From contig BEXV01000263.1 of the NCBI GenBank assembly GCA_003118195.1, positions 161,683-225,682 of the forward strand: a stretch of DNA of 64,000 bases, written 5' to 3'. Positions 54,601-63,800 of this stretch are shown in pieces (positions within the stretch are counted from its first letter, which is position 1; every line of letters begins with the position of its first letter). The translations under genes were made by a program, and so were the position numbers. A model generated the notes under the pieces. That model made no database searches. It saw only the letters and a list, made by a program, of their open reading frames with translations, and was not told the DNA's origin. The DNA comes from Hemicentrotus pulcherrimus (lineage: Eukaryota > Echinodermata > Echinoidea > Camarodonta > Strongylocentrotidae).

Positions 54601-57600
54601 CGCAATGATGCCTTTGTCAAAATGAAATATTGTGTACACTGCATTTGTAACATGCAAATTGAAATTTTGAGTTCGGAGGCCATAATGATGACATTACAAG
54701 TTAATTGAGGGTCAAATGGGACATGAAATCATATCTCCGACCCATACTCTATCAAGATATGAAAAAAAAATTGGGGTCACCTTGCATCCTAAAGAGCTAC
54801 AATGGATTTTGTATAGGCATGTTTTTACCCATGTATTGTGGATACAGATAGCACAGACCCGCGCATACTGTAAACTTTGACGGACGCTCATTGCGTTTAC
54901 TGGTCAGAAAAAGGTGAACAAGGTATCAAAATGCTTGAAAAAATGGGCCAAATATGATGACAGAGAAAATTTAGCAATTATATGTAGCAAAATGTATGCG
55001 TGGTAATAAAGAAAACTCTGACGAAATCAATAGGTGATCTGTCGTTGACAGACCACCTAATTAATGCAGTGATACATTTCCATGCCCCTTTCTCCAAACT
55101 TGATAGGTAGGAGCTCACAGAGATCGGCACAAAAATGTTCAAGTTAAAGAAATATAGATCTAATAAATATCATCACTGTTACTTACAAAGTGACAAAAGT
55201 GAAAGCAAAACGGTACTGTATAAACTCAACAATGCAAAATTTCAAAACCATGAACTATTTAACATCTCACCAAAGCTATAATTACTATTTGGAGACCTGA
55301 CAAGGTGCTTTGTCAAAGATTAAAGATAACGGCTTGGTTGCGAAAGGAAATAGATTAGTTTTAGATTAGGCCTAGGGTTATATACAGTGTTGCATTTAGA
55401 AGTACACTGTTTGAAAATGAGTTAGTGTTTAAATTGACTGTAAAATATGTCATACACTGTATAATCTTTTATTTGTCTACAAGCATAAACAATATAAGAA
55501 GAAGCATACCTTAGAGGAGATCATACCATCAAATCCTTCAGACCTTGTGAAGGAACAGCGAGATATGTACAACTGCTCAAGGTTTTCAACATTCAGGTCC
55601 TGTGAAATAAGAAAAAATTAAATGAGAAGAAATTTAGAAGTAATGGATCCAGTCCCCCCCCCCAAAAAAAAAACCCACAAAAACAACACACACCTTGATT
55701 NGGGGGGGAAGGGGGGATAGACTAGTTTATAATTAGCGCATGGTTCAAATGACCCCAAATATCCACAGATATTTTAAACATGGAGAAGTAAGAGTTGGTG
55801 CATCTTTATAGAATAATCACTGCCAAAGCCATGGAGGTGCTAGGTGAATACCTTTTGAGAAAAAAACAACTACCACCGTGTTCCATTTGTACGATCAATG
55901 CATTAGTGACTAATGATTACCAGTACATAAATTTCATGAGCATGTACCGGTACCCAGTATTTGTCTTGGAGGGTTCGACACTTTTGTACAAATGACGTTC
56001 CTCTGGCTATGCGCAGATTAAATCTATGGCCTGCCTGAATTTCTTATATCTTCATGAACTTAAACTCAAGATTTTGCATTGCTTATATCACCAAAGATAG
56101 TGAATAATGCCTGTAATTAACATTTAAGTGCAATAAATGTAGAGTAAAATCTGTTTAGATGACAGATTGTGTACCTGTAATGTTTCCACTTTAATCAAAG
56201 TACATCCTCTAAGGTCAAGTAGCTTGAGATATGGTGAATTCTTGAGAACTCTGCGTAGGAAATCATCACTGATGCCTAGGTTAGTAGGTAATACTACCTG
56301 CCATGCAACATTATCAGCTACTGCTAAACTCAGCTCTTTGAGTTTACTGAATCCTTTTGCTTCCCTCTGAAAAAACAAAAACATTTACTAATATTCAATG
56401 AAAAGGAACTACCATAAACATTAAACTCCATTTGTTCTGTTTGGGATCATTAGTAAAGTACAGAAAGCTTCTGTTCATTACTCAACAGAGGCATTTTCAG
56501 ATCTAAAAGTGCTTGGTAATGTGAATATTAGGTAAAAGGTAGCACTACCGTAATCTACTTTCACACATTATCCTGATTCATTTGTAAACAAAAATTCACT
56601 TTAGGTGATTAACTGACAATTATCAGTTGTTGCATGTTATAGACTAGTAAATTAGCCCTTACTGTACTGGGCTATTTTGAGCATTCTCTGAGCACTGACT
56701 GGGGGAAGGGGGGGGGGGGGGGGCNCGATGAACGCGAAAATTTGCATGATTGTAGATATTTACGTAATATGCAAATTTTGTCATTATTGCCTAATTAATT
56801 ATGCAAAATACTAAGTTTGTCTGTAGACTTGTGAAGAATGTTGAAAATATTTTGAATAAATGTTCCTTCATCTCAAATTCATGAGGTTACATTATCTTTA
56901 TGATATTTGAGAATGCATAAGATAATTTGCATAAATTATGAATACGCAAATTACGCATTTATGAATATCACTCTGGAAATATACAGGGAACTAGAATCAT
57001 TACAAAAATTGTCAGACTCCACTTTTTGAATGTTAATTGAAACTCATTATTCATATGAAACTTTTTTTCTAACACAAAATAGTTATTTTGATGTAATTAA
57101 TAATGATAATTTATGCAAATTTGATGCAATTTTCAAATATCTATTTTCTTTTGTATTTTATTGTTTTTATTTCTTATTATATCTATTGATTTATTTCTAA
57201 TGTATTCTTTTGTTCTGCTTGTACATTTTATAGCATATTTTTGATGACATGCGCATACTAATTGTTATGTAACACCTTACAGGTATATCCAATTTTGACG
57301 AAAATGGTATCAAAATGTGCGTAAGACTTGAGGGAAAAAAGTCATGAAACAACAATTCAAAATTCCAAGCGGTTGCGGCGCAATCTCTGAAAATGTCGAG
57401 GGGGGGCCCAGTACAGTAAGGGTTAAAAGGATAGTTGAGTTCTGTTGTAGAGGGAGCTACACAAAATAATTTTTGGTGAGATAATGAAAAACTGAGTGTC
57501 AAATTTGAAATAACATAATATCTAAATGACAAAATCATCTTTGTTTGATCAAAATCGGTTCAGAGACGGCTGAAATATAAAGATTTCTAATACTTGAGTA

Positions 57601-60600
57601 CCATCACAAATATTGGATATTTTGACAAATTTGAAAAAAACATTGAAAAAAAATGAAATAACGCCTTTAACGTCGTATTTCTGCCAATGCTGATGTTGGT
57701 TTTTATGTTGGCATTTTCAGTTGCTTATATTACCCACAGGTAGCCGGCTCATTGATTGTTATTTTTAATTAAATAATCAATAAACAGTCACGTGTTTTAA
57801 AAAGTGGAGCTGAATTGGTATGATCGTATTGGCTAAATTTCACACATTTTGGGGTTTCAAATTACCTTCACAGCAATTTCAGGTTCTAAAAAGGCACTAT
57901 AAATGTCATGGTTAAGAATAAGAGCAATAACCATGCACTTTGAAGGCATTTGCATTCTGATAACAGAACTCAACTATCCCTTTAATAGGGCAGACACTGA
58001 TGCTTTCTAAAAGACTTGTAATATTGCATGACATTGACTGATTATCATATACTATTTGTTTGTATTTAAACATACATGTATACCTCTACAATCTTACAAT
58101 TTGTTTAAAATTGATTGATTTTGAATACGTAGAGGTGTCATAGATACTTAAGCCAGACTAGGGTTCATATGGTTCATGGTTCAAGTCCTGCAGAGATACT
58201 AAAGTCCTTTGTCAAGACATTAATCTACATTTGCCACTGGAGACCCAGGTGAAGGAGGCAATTCCTTGAATGCTTTGGCACTTTATTAAGGCAGTCGAGC
58301 CACAGCCAGGGTGATAATATAATACATTAGCATATATTCATATAGTAGTTGCACTATATAATGGACATATAATTATCATCATACTTATTTACATCTTTCT
58401 AAAAGACTTGTAAAATTGCATGCATTAACTTATTACCGGTATAGAATTTGTGAACCTTTGCTTCAGCTCACACCTAAAGCAATGTCTAAAATTTTACAAG
58501 CTCTTTACAGTTGACTGATTTTGTAGATACTTATTTACCTCTTTTTTAGAAGACTTGTAATATTGTATTTGGTAGATGCATTTCTAGAGCAATAAAAATG
58601 GCATAACTGGGTTTTTCTGCTTTTTAATCTGTTCACCTTTATTCCTTCATGACATAAAAGCCAGGTCAGATATTTTAGGGATTTTTAGGACAATTACTAT
58701 CTTTTACAACATAATTTACAACATAAGTTTAATCAGCAATAAAGACTTTGTGAGCTAGTTATCCCTAGGCACACACCTAGGGGTAACTTTGACAGTTTGA
58801 GGGTTAGGGATAGTTGTTGGGGAAGTAGGCCTTAAATAGATATCAATATTTTCAATTCTGGGAATCTGGACGATCCGGGATCCCATTTTATCAAAAATGA
58901 AAATATTACAGGATTGTCCAATTTGGGATTGAAATTCAAGATAACAACACCAGTGAAAACCTTTCTGGCTCCAAACAGACAATATAATGAAGTTATTGAG
59001 TTCATGAAGAAGACATATACCTGTGCTTTAGCTGATGCATTAGCAGGTTGAACCCTAATCCCTGCTAATCTTAAGATCTCCAAGAGAGGACATCCTTTCT
59101 GCATCTCTTCTATCGGCAGCATCAAACAGTCAATGGTCACATGACAATTTGACAGATCTAGCAGACGAAGATTGTGACAGAATGACTGGAAGGGGAAGAA
59201 AGAGAGATGCCAATTACCAAAAATTGCTGTCTTAATATTAAAAGAAAACATGCTTACTATACCATTTCCCTTTAGATTTCATGATATCAAAATAATTTAT
59301 CTATATCCTTATTTTAAACTATAAAAGAAAACTTAAAATCAAAATAAACTGAAAACCTGTATATTTTGGGCAGTATTGGAGCTCACAGCACTGAAAATTC
59401 CATGAAACAAATGTTACATAGACTTACCTTGATAGAGCTCATAAGATGAGCTGAACTTATAATAGAACATCCAGCTAATTGAAGCCCCTCTAATGTCCCT
59501 CCTCTCTCCTTCAATAAATCCCTTACACTGGGGGAAGAAGCCAAGGAACTCTGAAAAAATTATGTTTGATAATTAGTTGAACAATAGGTTGCTTGATAAC
59601 ATTTAGATTTTAGTGAAAACTTGTATTCATTCCTTTTGGTATCTTTTACAAATCTCTGTTAAAAATCACTAACATAATTAATCATCATCTGTAATGTAAT
59701 GTACTCATATGTTATATGAGAAAACTTACCCCAGTGAAACCCAGATCAAGTTCTTTGAGATTTTGACAGTGATCTTTGATGGCATATATTGAGCGGTTGG
59801 TCAGTTTGGCACACTTTTGAAGGCTGATACTATGGATGTTTGAACAGGCTTCAACCAGAGCCTGAATAGAAAGGGTCAAAGTTTGAAGGTTATGAAAAAA
59901 AAACAGCTTCATGATTCACCTATATATTAATATGCAGGTCGCTGAGAGAAACGTTTCTCCCTCAAATTGGCCAAATTTGGCATATGGCATAATTGTGGCT
60001 TTTAAAGCTGAAATCTCAAGTTTGAGCTCCATAGGCCCAACACTTTTTTTTTGTTTAGATATGGCAACCAATCCTCAAGCATGTTGCATTCAAAAATAAC
60101 TTTGGAAAAAAGAATGTTAAAATGTGAATCTGAATTAATTTAACTGGTACTAAAAGAAAACAAAAATACAGCTGATCAATGAATAGAATTACAACTTTCA
60201 CATTTTACAATAATGTATGCTAAGCGGAATCAATATTTAAAAAAAACTTTCTCAACTGTCTAGTTACGAACAAATTTACATGGCAATTTCTAAAAGAATA
60301 TGTAGGTCTGTCTAAACTATAAGAGAAATGTTTTACCACAAAACTCCTGTCCGTTAGTTTGGTCCATGAATTGAGGTTGATTGTTTTGAGCTGTGGTGGG
60401 ATTCGGTTCGCAGTTAACCATTCTAGGGTTGCATCACTTGCTTTCACCCGTCCGTTGTCAAGGGCAACATGATGCCAAAGGCAGGATGCCTTGGCTGCTT
60501 CTCTCCACAAACAACACACTTTGGAAACTCTAGAAGAAAAGGGTCAAGGTTATATTGTTGATATTCCTATGTAAGTAAGATTTATAAGTGATTAATGAAA

Positions 60601-62361
60601 TCAGCTTTGTGTTTTGACAAAGAGAGGGCCCAAAATATATGACAAATCACACTATTTCGACATAGTTTGCCGTGATTTAATAATCAACAAGGCAAGTGAA
60701 GTACATGTACACATCTGTACTGGTGCTGGCAGTGTGAATACTACAGTGGAGCAAGCGAGCAGATCTCCCAATGCCCATTTAGAGGTCATTTTAGAGGACT
60801 GGAATAGTATTTTTAGAAATATTGATGTGCCATACTGGCCACATTACGACTTTAATATACATGTAATACAGTAGGTATTTTAATAATTTAGTAGGTAAAA
60901 ATCAAATGCAATACCATGCATCCCTTCTTTAAGTTATGTATTGACATATATTTCCTGTGATTACTATTTATATAGTCCCTTAATTATGAGGTAAAATTTA
61001 CTGTCTGGTAGGTTTTCGCCTTAGTATTTTGCTTCTGAGGAAATTCTTGGTATGAGCATCTAGTGTGTAATGTAATGGCTAGAACCCTTAAATTACCTAC
61101 ACCTACCTGCAGAGAAGTGGAACAACACCCGTCTCACATACAGCAAAGAATATAACCTTCTCTAACACAATCACAGGTAGTCTCTGGCCCCATAGATCAT
61201 CCCCTTCACCCACTTCAGTAATATCCCTACCGGATTCAACAATTGTTCTTCTATTTACAGTCTTTTCTACACTTGCTTTCCCTTCAGATGTCCTTTCAGA
61301 TGCTTTCTTTTTCTTTTTCACATGGGATTTTGATTTCTTGGGCTTCTCTCTCTTAGTTCTCTTGTTGCTCTGAGGTGTCTCTGATTTCTTCTTACGTTTT
61401 CTTAAGGATGTCCCTTCTTCCGACACGTCACTGCCATCATCAAGAAAGAAGAGAGTATAAAATAACTTTGTTACACACAACAAGGAATGGAAATGGACAT
61501 GGATCTAAATACAGAACAAAGCATGGCTGACAGCTATGACGATCTCAAAAAAAAAAAAAAATTGCTAAATGAAAAGTCAGATGATGGAGGATGAGCAATG
61601 AATGTAAAAGGTCAATGGTTTACCATGAAAGCCAGAATAAATTTCTTACATCTTATGATTTTTTTCAAACAAGTTACCAATGATGAAAAATAAAACAAGA
61701 ATGTCATTTAAAAGTAAAAACCAGTTTTTGAAACGCACCCTCTCAAAAAAAGAAACGGAAGCTCTTATTACCAATCATGTGAAAGAATATGATTTGACTA
61801 ATACGTGATGATACAAATTTCATGGGGAAGCCGCCTACTAATTGATATACAGTACAGTGTGTATTTGGTAAATTATTATATCTATTTGGACCTGATAGAT
61901 ATATCGCGCACGTGTCGTGCACATGTCGCGTTGTTCCATATACATCTTTCTGTGTACAGTGCTTGTAACTTTACCAAAACTGGGCCAAATTTTTTCATCA
62001 TTTTGGTGATTCCAGAACCTTGCAGTACACACTAATACTTACGATGATCTACCTTTTTTGATCGATTCCACAACGTTTCTTTCACAATGCAATGGCATGA
62101 TCATTATTGGTCTTTATCTTTAAGAAGATGCTTTTATCACTGAGCAGTAAAGTTAGGAAGATAGGAAAGTAATTACCTATCAGAGCTTCTGGGTATGTCT
62201 TCTACCATAGGTTTGAGATCTCGTCCAGGCTCGTAGTCCGAGTCATCACCATCATCTTCCTGCTCATCAGGCCATTCATCACCCGCACGAGGTGTGAAGG
62301 AGAAGAGCATGTTTCTACTTGGAAGACCAAAGATACCCTTCGGAGTCCGCTTTGGCATCAT
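51529..62361 (-). CDS. FBXL6: FBXL6-like F-box and leucine-rich-repeat protein (whole gene, ten coding exons)
   Basis: F-box/LRR proteins are substrate-recognition subunits of SCF (Skp1-Cullin1-F-box) ubiquitin ligases: the F-box binds Skp1 and the LRRs bind the target. Ten exons join in phase to 567 codons plus stop (human FBXL6 is of similar size). Order: acidic segment and Lys-rich stretch (possible nuclear localisation) to about 140, F-box about 143-193, LRRs to about 540, short acidic end NDEDGDD. The F-box (RLPVIVLEKVIFFAV, VCCLWREAAK, LWHHVAL) and the C-terminal SCRSLPRGCKR motif made me choose FBXL6 over other FBXLs; this is recognition from memory, not a search. No substrate can be inferred. 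Confidence 0.88.
51683..53297 (-). other. FBXL6 intron 9
   Basis: 1.6 kb. Contains AT-rich sequence with no gene; 51985-52560 (AAGTTTTAAGAAATGACTAG, GATCTGATTTCAAGAAATTT) may be LINE or repeat debris, unproven. Confidence 0.5.
53298..53443 (-). CDS. FBXL6: FBXL6 coding exon 9
   Basis: Reads WSHSLSELDISWNNYFESCR, then DEFMKSLSSAHHLRTLDLSG and TSVTVNGV; two LRR units (LxELDISWN, LRTLDLSGT). Donor GTCAG|GTAAAC, phase 2. Confidence 0.95.
53636..53715. repeat. GATGATCAT microsatellite
   Basis: Imperfect repeats of GATGATCATGAT; the reverse strand gives a His/Asp repeat peptide of no meaning. Confidence 0.85.
53755..54565. repeat. Duplicated repeat block in FBXL6 intron 8
   Basis: TCTCAGCTACAACATACCCC, GCGATATTGCTCGCAAAAGA, CAGGAATGTAGAATCTAGAT and TTGAGAAAAAGTCATCTCCC recur at 54425-54565 with small changes. 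Between them is a tRNA-like segment. An interspersed repeat of unknown type. Confidence 0.7.
54243..54309 (-). repeat. tRNA-like segment (SINE head or tRNA pseudogene)
   Basis: Minus strand TTGGTACATCGGTAACGCAC resembles an A-box region and CTGGTTCGTGTCTGGGC a B box, at tRNA-like spacing. The acceptor stem does not pair convincingly, so I do not call a functional tRNA. Confidence 0.5.
55510..55599 (-). CDS. FBXL6: FBXL6 coding exon 8
   Basis: 30 codons: DLNVENLEQLYISRCSFTRS then EGFDGMISSK, one LRR. Acceptor TTTCACAG|GAC, donor AAG|GTATGC, phase 0. Confidence 0.93.
55701..55701. other. Single-N contig join
   Basis: Isolated N before a run of G, with poly-C and poly-A just upstream (55657-55673). 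Confidence 0.9.
56175..56366 (-). CDS. FBXL6: FBXL6 coding exon 7
   Basis: 64 codons: REAKGFSKLKELSLAVADNV, ISDDFLRRVLKNSPYLKLLD, LRGCTLIKVETLQ. Two LRRs, the second with the FBXL signature LKLLDLRGC. Acceptor TTTTTCAG|AGG, donor CAG|GTACAC. Confidence 0.96.
56652..57426. mobile_element. TTAA element 1 of a back-to-back pair
   Basis: TTAG|CCCTTACTGTACTGGGCT at the left and GGGCCCAGTACAGTAAGGG|TTAA at the right; the left TTAA carries one change. Subterminal G-run (56710-56723) with an N at 56725. 767 bases, no ORF. Architecture as in 40233-40991, though with different end sequence. Confidence 0.8.
56725..56725. other. Single-N contig join in a G-run
   Basis: N directly after a G homopolymer inside the TTAA element. 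Confidence 0.9.
57423..57985. mobile_element. TTAA element 2 of a back-to-back pair
   Basis: TTAA|AAGGATAGTTGAGTTCTGTT and AACAGAACTCAACTATCCCT|TTAA are near-perfect inverted ends. Its left TTAA (57423-57426) is also the right TTAA of the preceding element. 555 bases between, non-coding. Confidence 0.85.
58140..58330 (+). mobile_element. tRNA-derived SINE, second copy
   Basis: GGTTCAAGTCC (B box, 58178-58188) followed by CAAGACATTAATCTACATTT, GCCACTGGAGACCCAGGTG matches the body of the SINE at 35538-35700. Ends AGGGTGATAATATAATACAT. The A box is eroded. Confidence 0.7.
59021..59185 (-). CDS. FBXL6: FBXL6 coding exon 6
   Basis: 55 codons: SFCHNLRLLDLSNCHVTIDC, LMLPIEEMQKGCPLLEILRL, AGIRVQPANASAKAQ. 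LRR signature LRLLDLSNC then LEILRLAGI. Donor CAG|GTATAT, acceptor TTCCAG|TCA, phase 0. Confidence 0.96.
59428..59550 (-). CDS. FBXL6: FBXL6 coding exon 5
   Basis: 41 codons: SSLASSPSVRDLLKERGGTL then EGLQLAGCSIISSAHLMSSI K. LRR signature LEGLQLAGC. Phase 0 on both sides (TTTCAG|AGT, AAG|GTAAGT). Confidence 0.94.
59730..59861 (-). CDS. FBXL6: FBXL6 coding exon 4
   Basis: 44 codons: ALVEACSNIHSISLQKCAKL, TNRSIYAIKDHCQNLKELDL, GFTG. First clear cysteine-containing LRRs (LQKCAKLTNRS, LKELDLGFTG). Acceptor ATTCAG|GCT, donor GGG|GTAAGT. Confidence 0.96.
60337..60529 (-). CDS. FBXL6: FBXL6 coding exon 3: second half of F-box, first LRR
   Basis: Reads VSKVCCLWREAAKASCLWHH, VALDNGRVKASDATLEWLTA, then LKTINLNSWTKLTDRSFV. 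The VCxLWRxxA...LWHxV pattern completes the F-box that starts in exon 2. Acceptor CTTCTAG|A, donor GTG|GTAAAA. Confidence 0.97.
61107..61430 (-). CDS. FBXL6: FBXL6 coding exon 2: Lys-rich region and start of F-box
   Basis: 108 residues: SDVSEEGTSLRKRKKKSETP, REKPKKSKSHVKKKKKASER (probable nuclear localisation signals), TEVGEGDDLWGQRLPVIVLE and KVIFFAVCETGVVPLLC. LP at the start of the F-box is typical for Skp1 binding. Acceptor TGGCAG|T, donor TGCAG|GTAGGT. Confidence 0.95.
61708..62123. mobile_element. TTAA element, second copy of the 16607-16981 family
   Basis: TTAA|AAGTAAAAACCAGT at the left and ATTGGTCTTTATCT|TTAA at the right. TTTTTTGATCGATTCCACAA, CGTTTCTTTCACAATGCAAT and GGCATGATCATT match the reverse complement of 16620-16680. 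Lies in FBXL6 intron 1. Confidence 0.75.
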
Positions 62362-62389
62362 GTGAAGATTTTCTTTTGAAAGCTATCAA
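62177..62389 (-). CDS. FBXL6: FBXL6 coding exon 1 (ATG at 62361)
   Basis: Reads MMPKRTPKGIFGLPSRNMLF then an acidic region (DEWPDEQEDDGDDSDYEPGR) to IPRSSD; donor GATAG|GTAATT, phase 2. The first of two adjacent ATGs was chosen. Upstream, AACAG|TTGATAG at 62391-62390 could be the acceptor of a 5'UTR intron, in which case 62389-62362 is untranslated. Confidence 0.88.
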
Positions 62390-62392
62390 CTG

Positions 62393-62610
62393 TTAAAGGT
62401 AATACAAAGTTTTGGGAAATTTTGAAAATTGGGTGGATAGATTGGTCTTTACAATTTCGATATATTTGGATGCCCCTGTGGATGTAAATATACTATAGGT
62501 CTAAGCACTATTTTCCAAACAGGAATAGCTAATCGGTCGATTTTAGTCAAATTTTAGTTGTTTTATACAACATAAAGCGTGTATTATTTACAGTTTCATA
62601 CCTTTATACT
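62393..62610. mobile_element. TTAA-type element end next to FBXL6 exon 1
   Basis: TTAA|AGGTAATACAAAGTTTTGGG and GATATATTTGGATGCCCCTG match the element at 34540-34840 in reverse orientation. The right end is unclear (about 62605). Confidence 0.55.
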
Positions 62611-62653
62611 TGATTTCAACCGCGACACTCAATATTGAAGAATCGCATATGTC

Positions 62654-63288
62654 TAGAGTAGAGACTCCGGTCTGCGGCCGATCTGCGGGAACTGCCGATT
62701 TTATTTGTTATGCAAATACCCACAGAATACTTCAATGCCCTCAATGTAGAGTCCATATACTTCCTCATTAAATTAACTTAACTGACCCACCAGGTGGTCA
62801 GCATTGTCCACTTTCGAAATGCTTTGAGTTGCCTTGAGTGCGGCCATGCATTTCCCGGGTTCAATGCAATTACGACTCGGTTTGCGGCCTCCCCATGCAA
62901 ATAGCCCTGTGGCGGCACAATCAAAATTTCTGCGATGGCAGGATCAAAATTTCTGCTATAGGAAACAGACCACAGCCATCATACTTCCACAACAAAATCA
63001 AATTTCACCTCCAATCAGACAAAAAGAGCTGCAATATTGATCTAGGCATGACTCGATCTCTTAACTTAAAAGTTAGCGCCTGCTGGAATTTTCATCGCCG
63101 ACTGGTGACTTAGATTTCCGGCAACGCTGACGGATACTCCGTACTGATCGGAGCATCTGCTACGGATGTTTTCGACAAAGCAGAACCTACCGGGGAAGCC
63201 ACGGTAGGTTTCAATCGCATATTATTGATTTGCATGTATTTTTTTCTGCGGTCTATTCCCCTGGCCGCAAACCGGAGCCTCTACTCTA
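62654..63288. mobile_element. TIR element with TA target site
   Basis: TA|GAGTAGAGACTCCGGTCTGC and CCGGAGCCTCTACTC|TA are inverted termini, 631 bases apart. Inner arms continue (TCTGCGGCCG / TGGCCGCAAA). TA duplication suggests a Tc1/mariner-type MITE. It includes a GC-rich section (63090-63215) with hairpin ACCTACCGGGGAAGCCACGGTAGGT-like arms. Confidence 0.7.
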
Positions 63289-63359
63289 TGCTTCCAACCT
63301 ACTTCCAATATGTTCATTTGAACCAAATTCATGACCCCATACCAAAACTACCTCTAAAG

Positions 63360-63690
63360 GAAATGGAGAAACATAGATCTAGATCTAGACTAACTCAAAG
63401 GATTCTCATTGCTTTGAAATTTGGCCTAATCTAGGCCTTGGTCTATAGACTCCCTCTACTGCCTTTTTACTGGAATGATTTGACTTTGAGTGTATAGTCT
63501 AGTAGATCTCTATACACTCAAACTTATCAAAGTCAAATCATTACAGAAACTTGTAAAATTAAAATTGATAGAGTCTAATGCGGAAGCGAGTTGAAGTTCT
63601 AGAATTAAAGGATTTAACTACGAGACTCTAGATCTAGACTAGATCTATAAATATAGGCCTAGACTAGATCTAGATCTAGATCTAATACAT
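63360..63690. repeat. TCTAGA/AGATCT-rich cluster
   Basis: Multiple overlapping AGATCTAGATCTAGA units at 63377-63391, 63628-63650 and 63660-63682 in the FBXL6 upstream region. Simple palindromic repeat. Confidence 0.7.
63474..63543. repeat. Imperfect hairpin
   Basis: AATGATTTGACTTTGAGTGT with ATAG is inverted as CTATACACTCAAACTTATCA and AAGTCAAATCATT; the right arm carries about nine extra bases. Stem about 25 base pairs. Confidence 0.75.
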
Positions 63691-63745
63691 ATAAAATTCA
63701 AGAAATAGAAAACATAAAAGAAGAAATTATAAAAGTCATGCTTAC

Positions 63746-63800
63746 CTACACTTTCTTCACTTAAACTAAAGGCCGTCTGTCCTATTTTGCCTTGGCCTCT
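63746..63800 (-). other. Possible FBXL6 5' non-coding exon donor
   Basis: Minus strand AAGTGTAG|GTAAGC at 63746/63745 is a strong donor about 1.36 kb upstream of coding exon 1, in a suitable place for a 5'UTR exon. No transcription start could be identified; the exon extent is a guess. Confidence 0.3.

Larger units (their letters stand above)
53444..55509 (-). other. FBXL6 intron 8
   Basis: 2.1 kb, with a GATGATCAT-rich microsatellite (53636-53715), two copies of a repeat block (53755-54095 and 54418-54565) and a tRNA-like segment at 54243-54309. The remainder shows nothing recognisable. Confidence 0.6.
56367..59020 (-). other. FBXL6 intron 6
   Basis: 2.65 kb, about half of it transposon: two TTAA elements that share a TTAA (56652-57985) and a SINE (58140-58330). 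No extra exon needed; phases fit. Confidence 0.7.

Noticed and set aside
59428..59550. Suspected one-base frameshift in FBXL6 exon 5
   Set aside because: A recount of the CCC run at 59520-59522 gives 123 bases and a continuous LRR frame in phase with both neighbours.
60614..60874. 86-codon plus-strand ORF in FBXL6 intron 2
   Set aside because: No similarity I recognise, in an intron on the opposite strand, with no splice or start signals. Possibly chance or repeat-derived.
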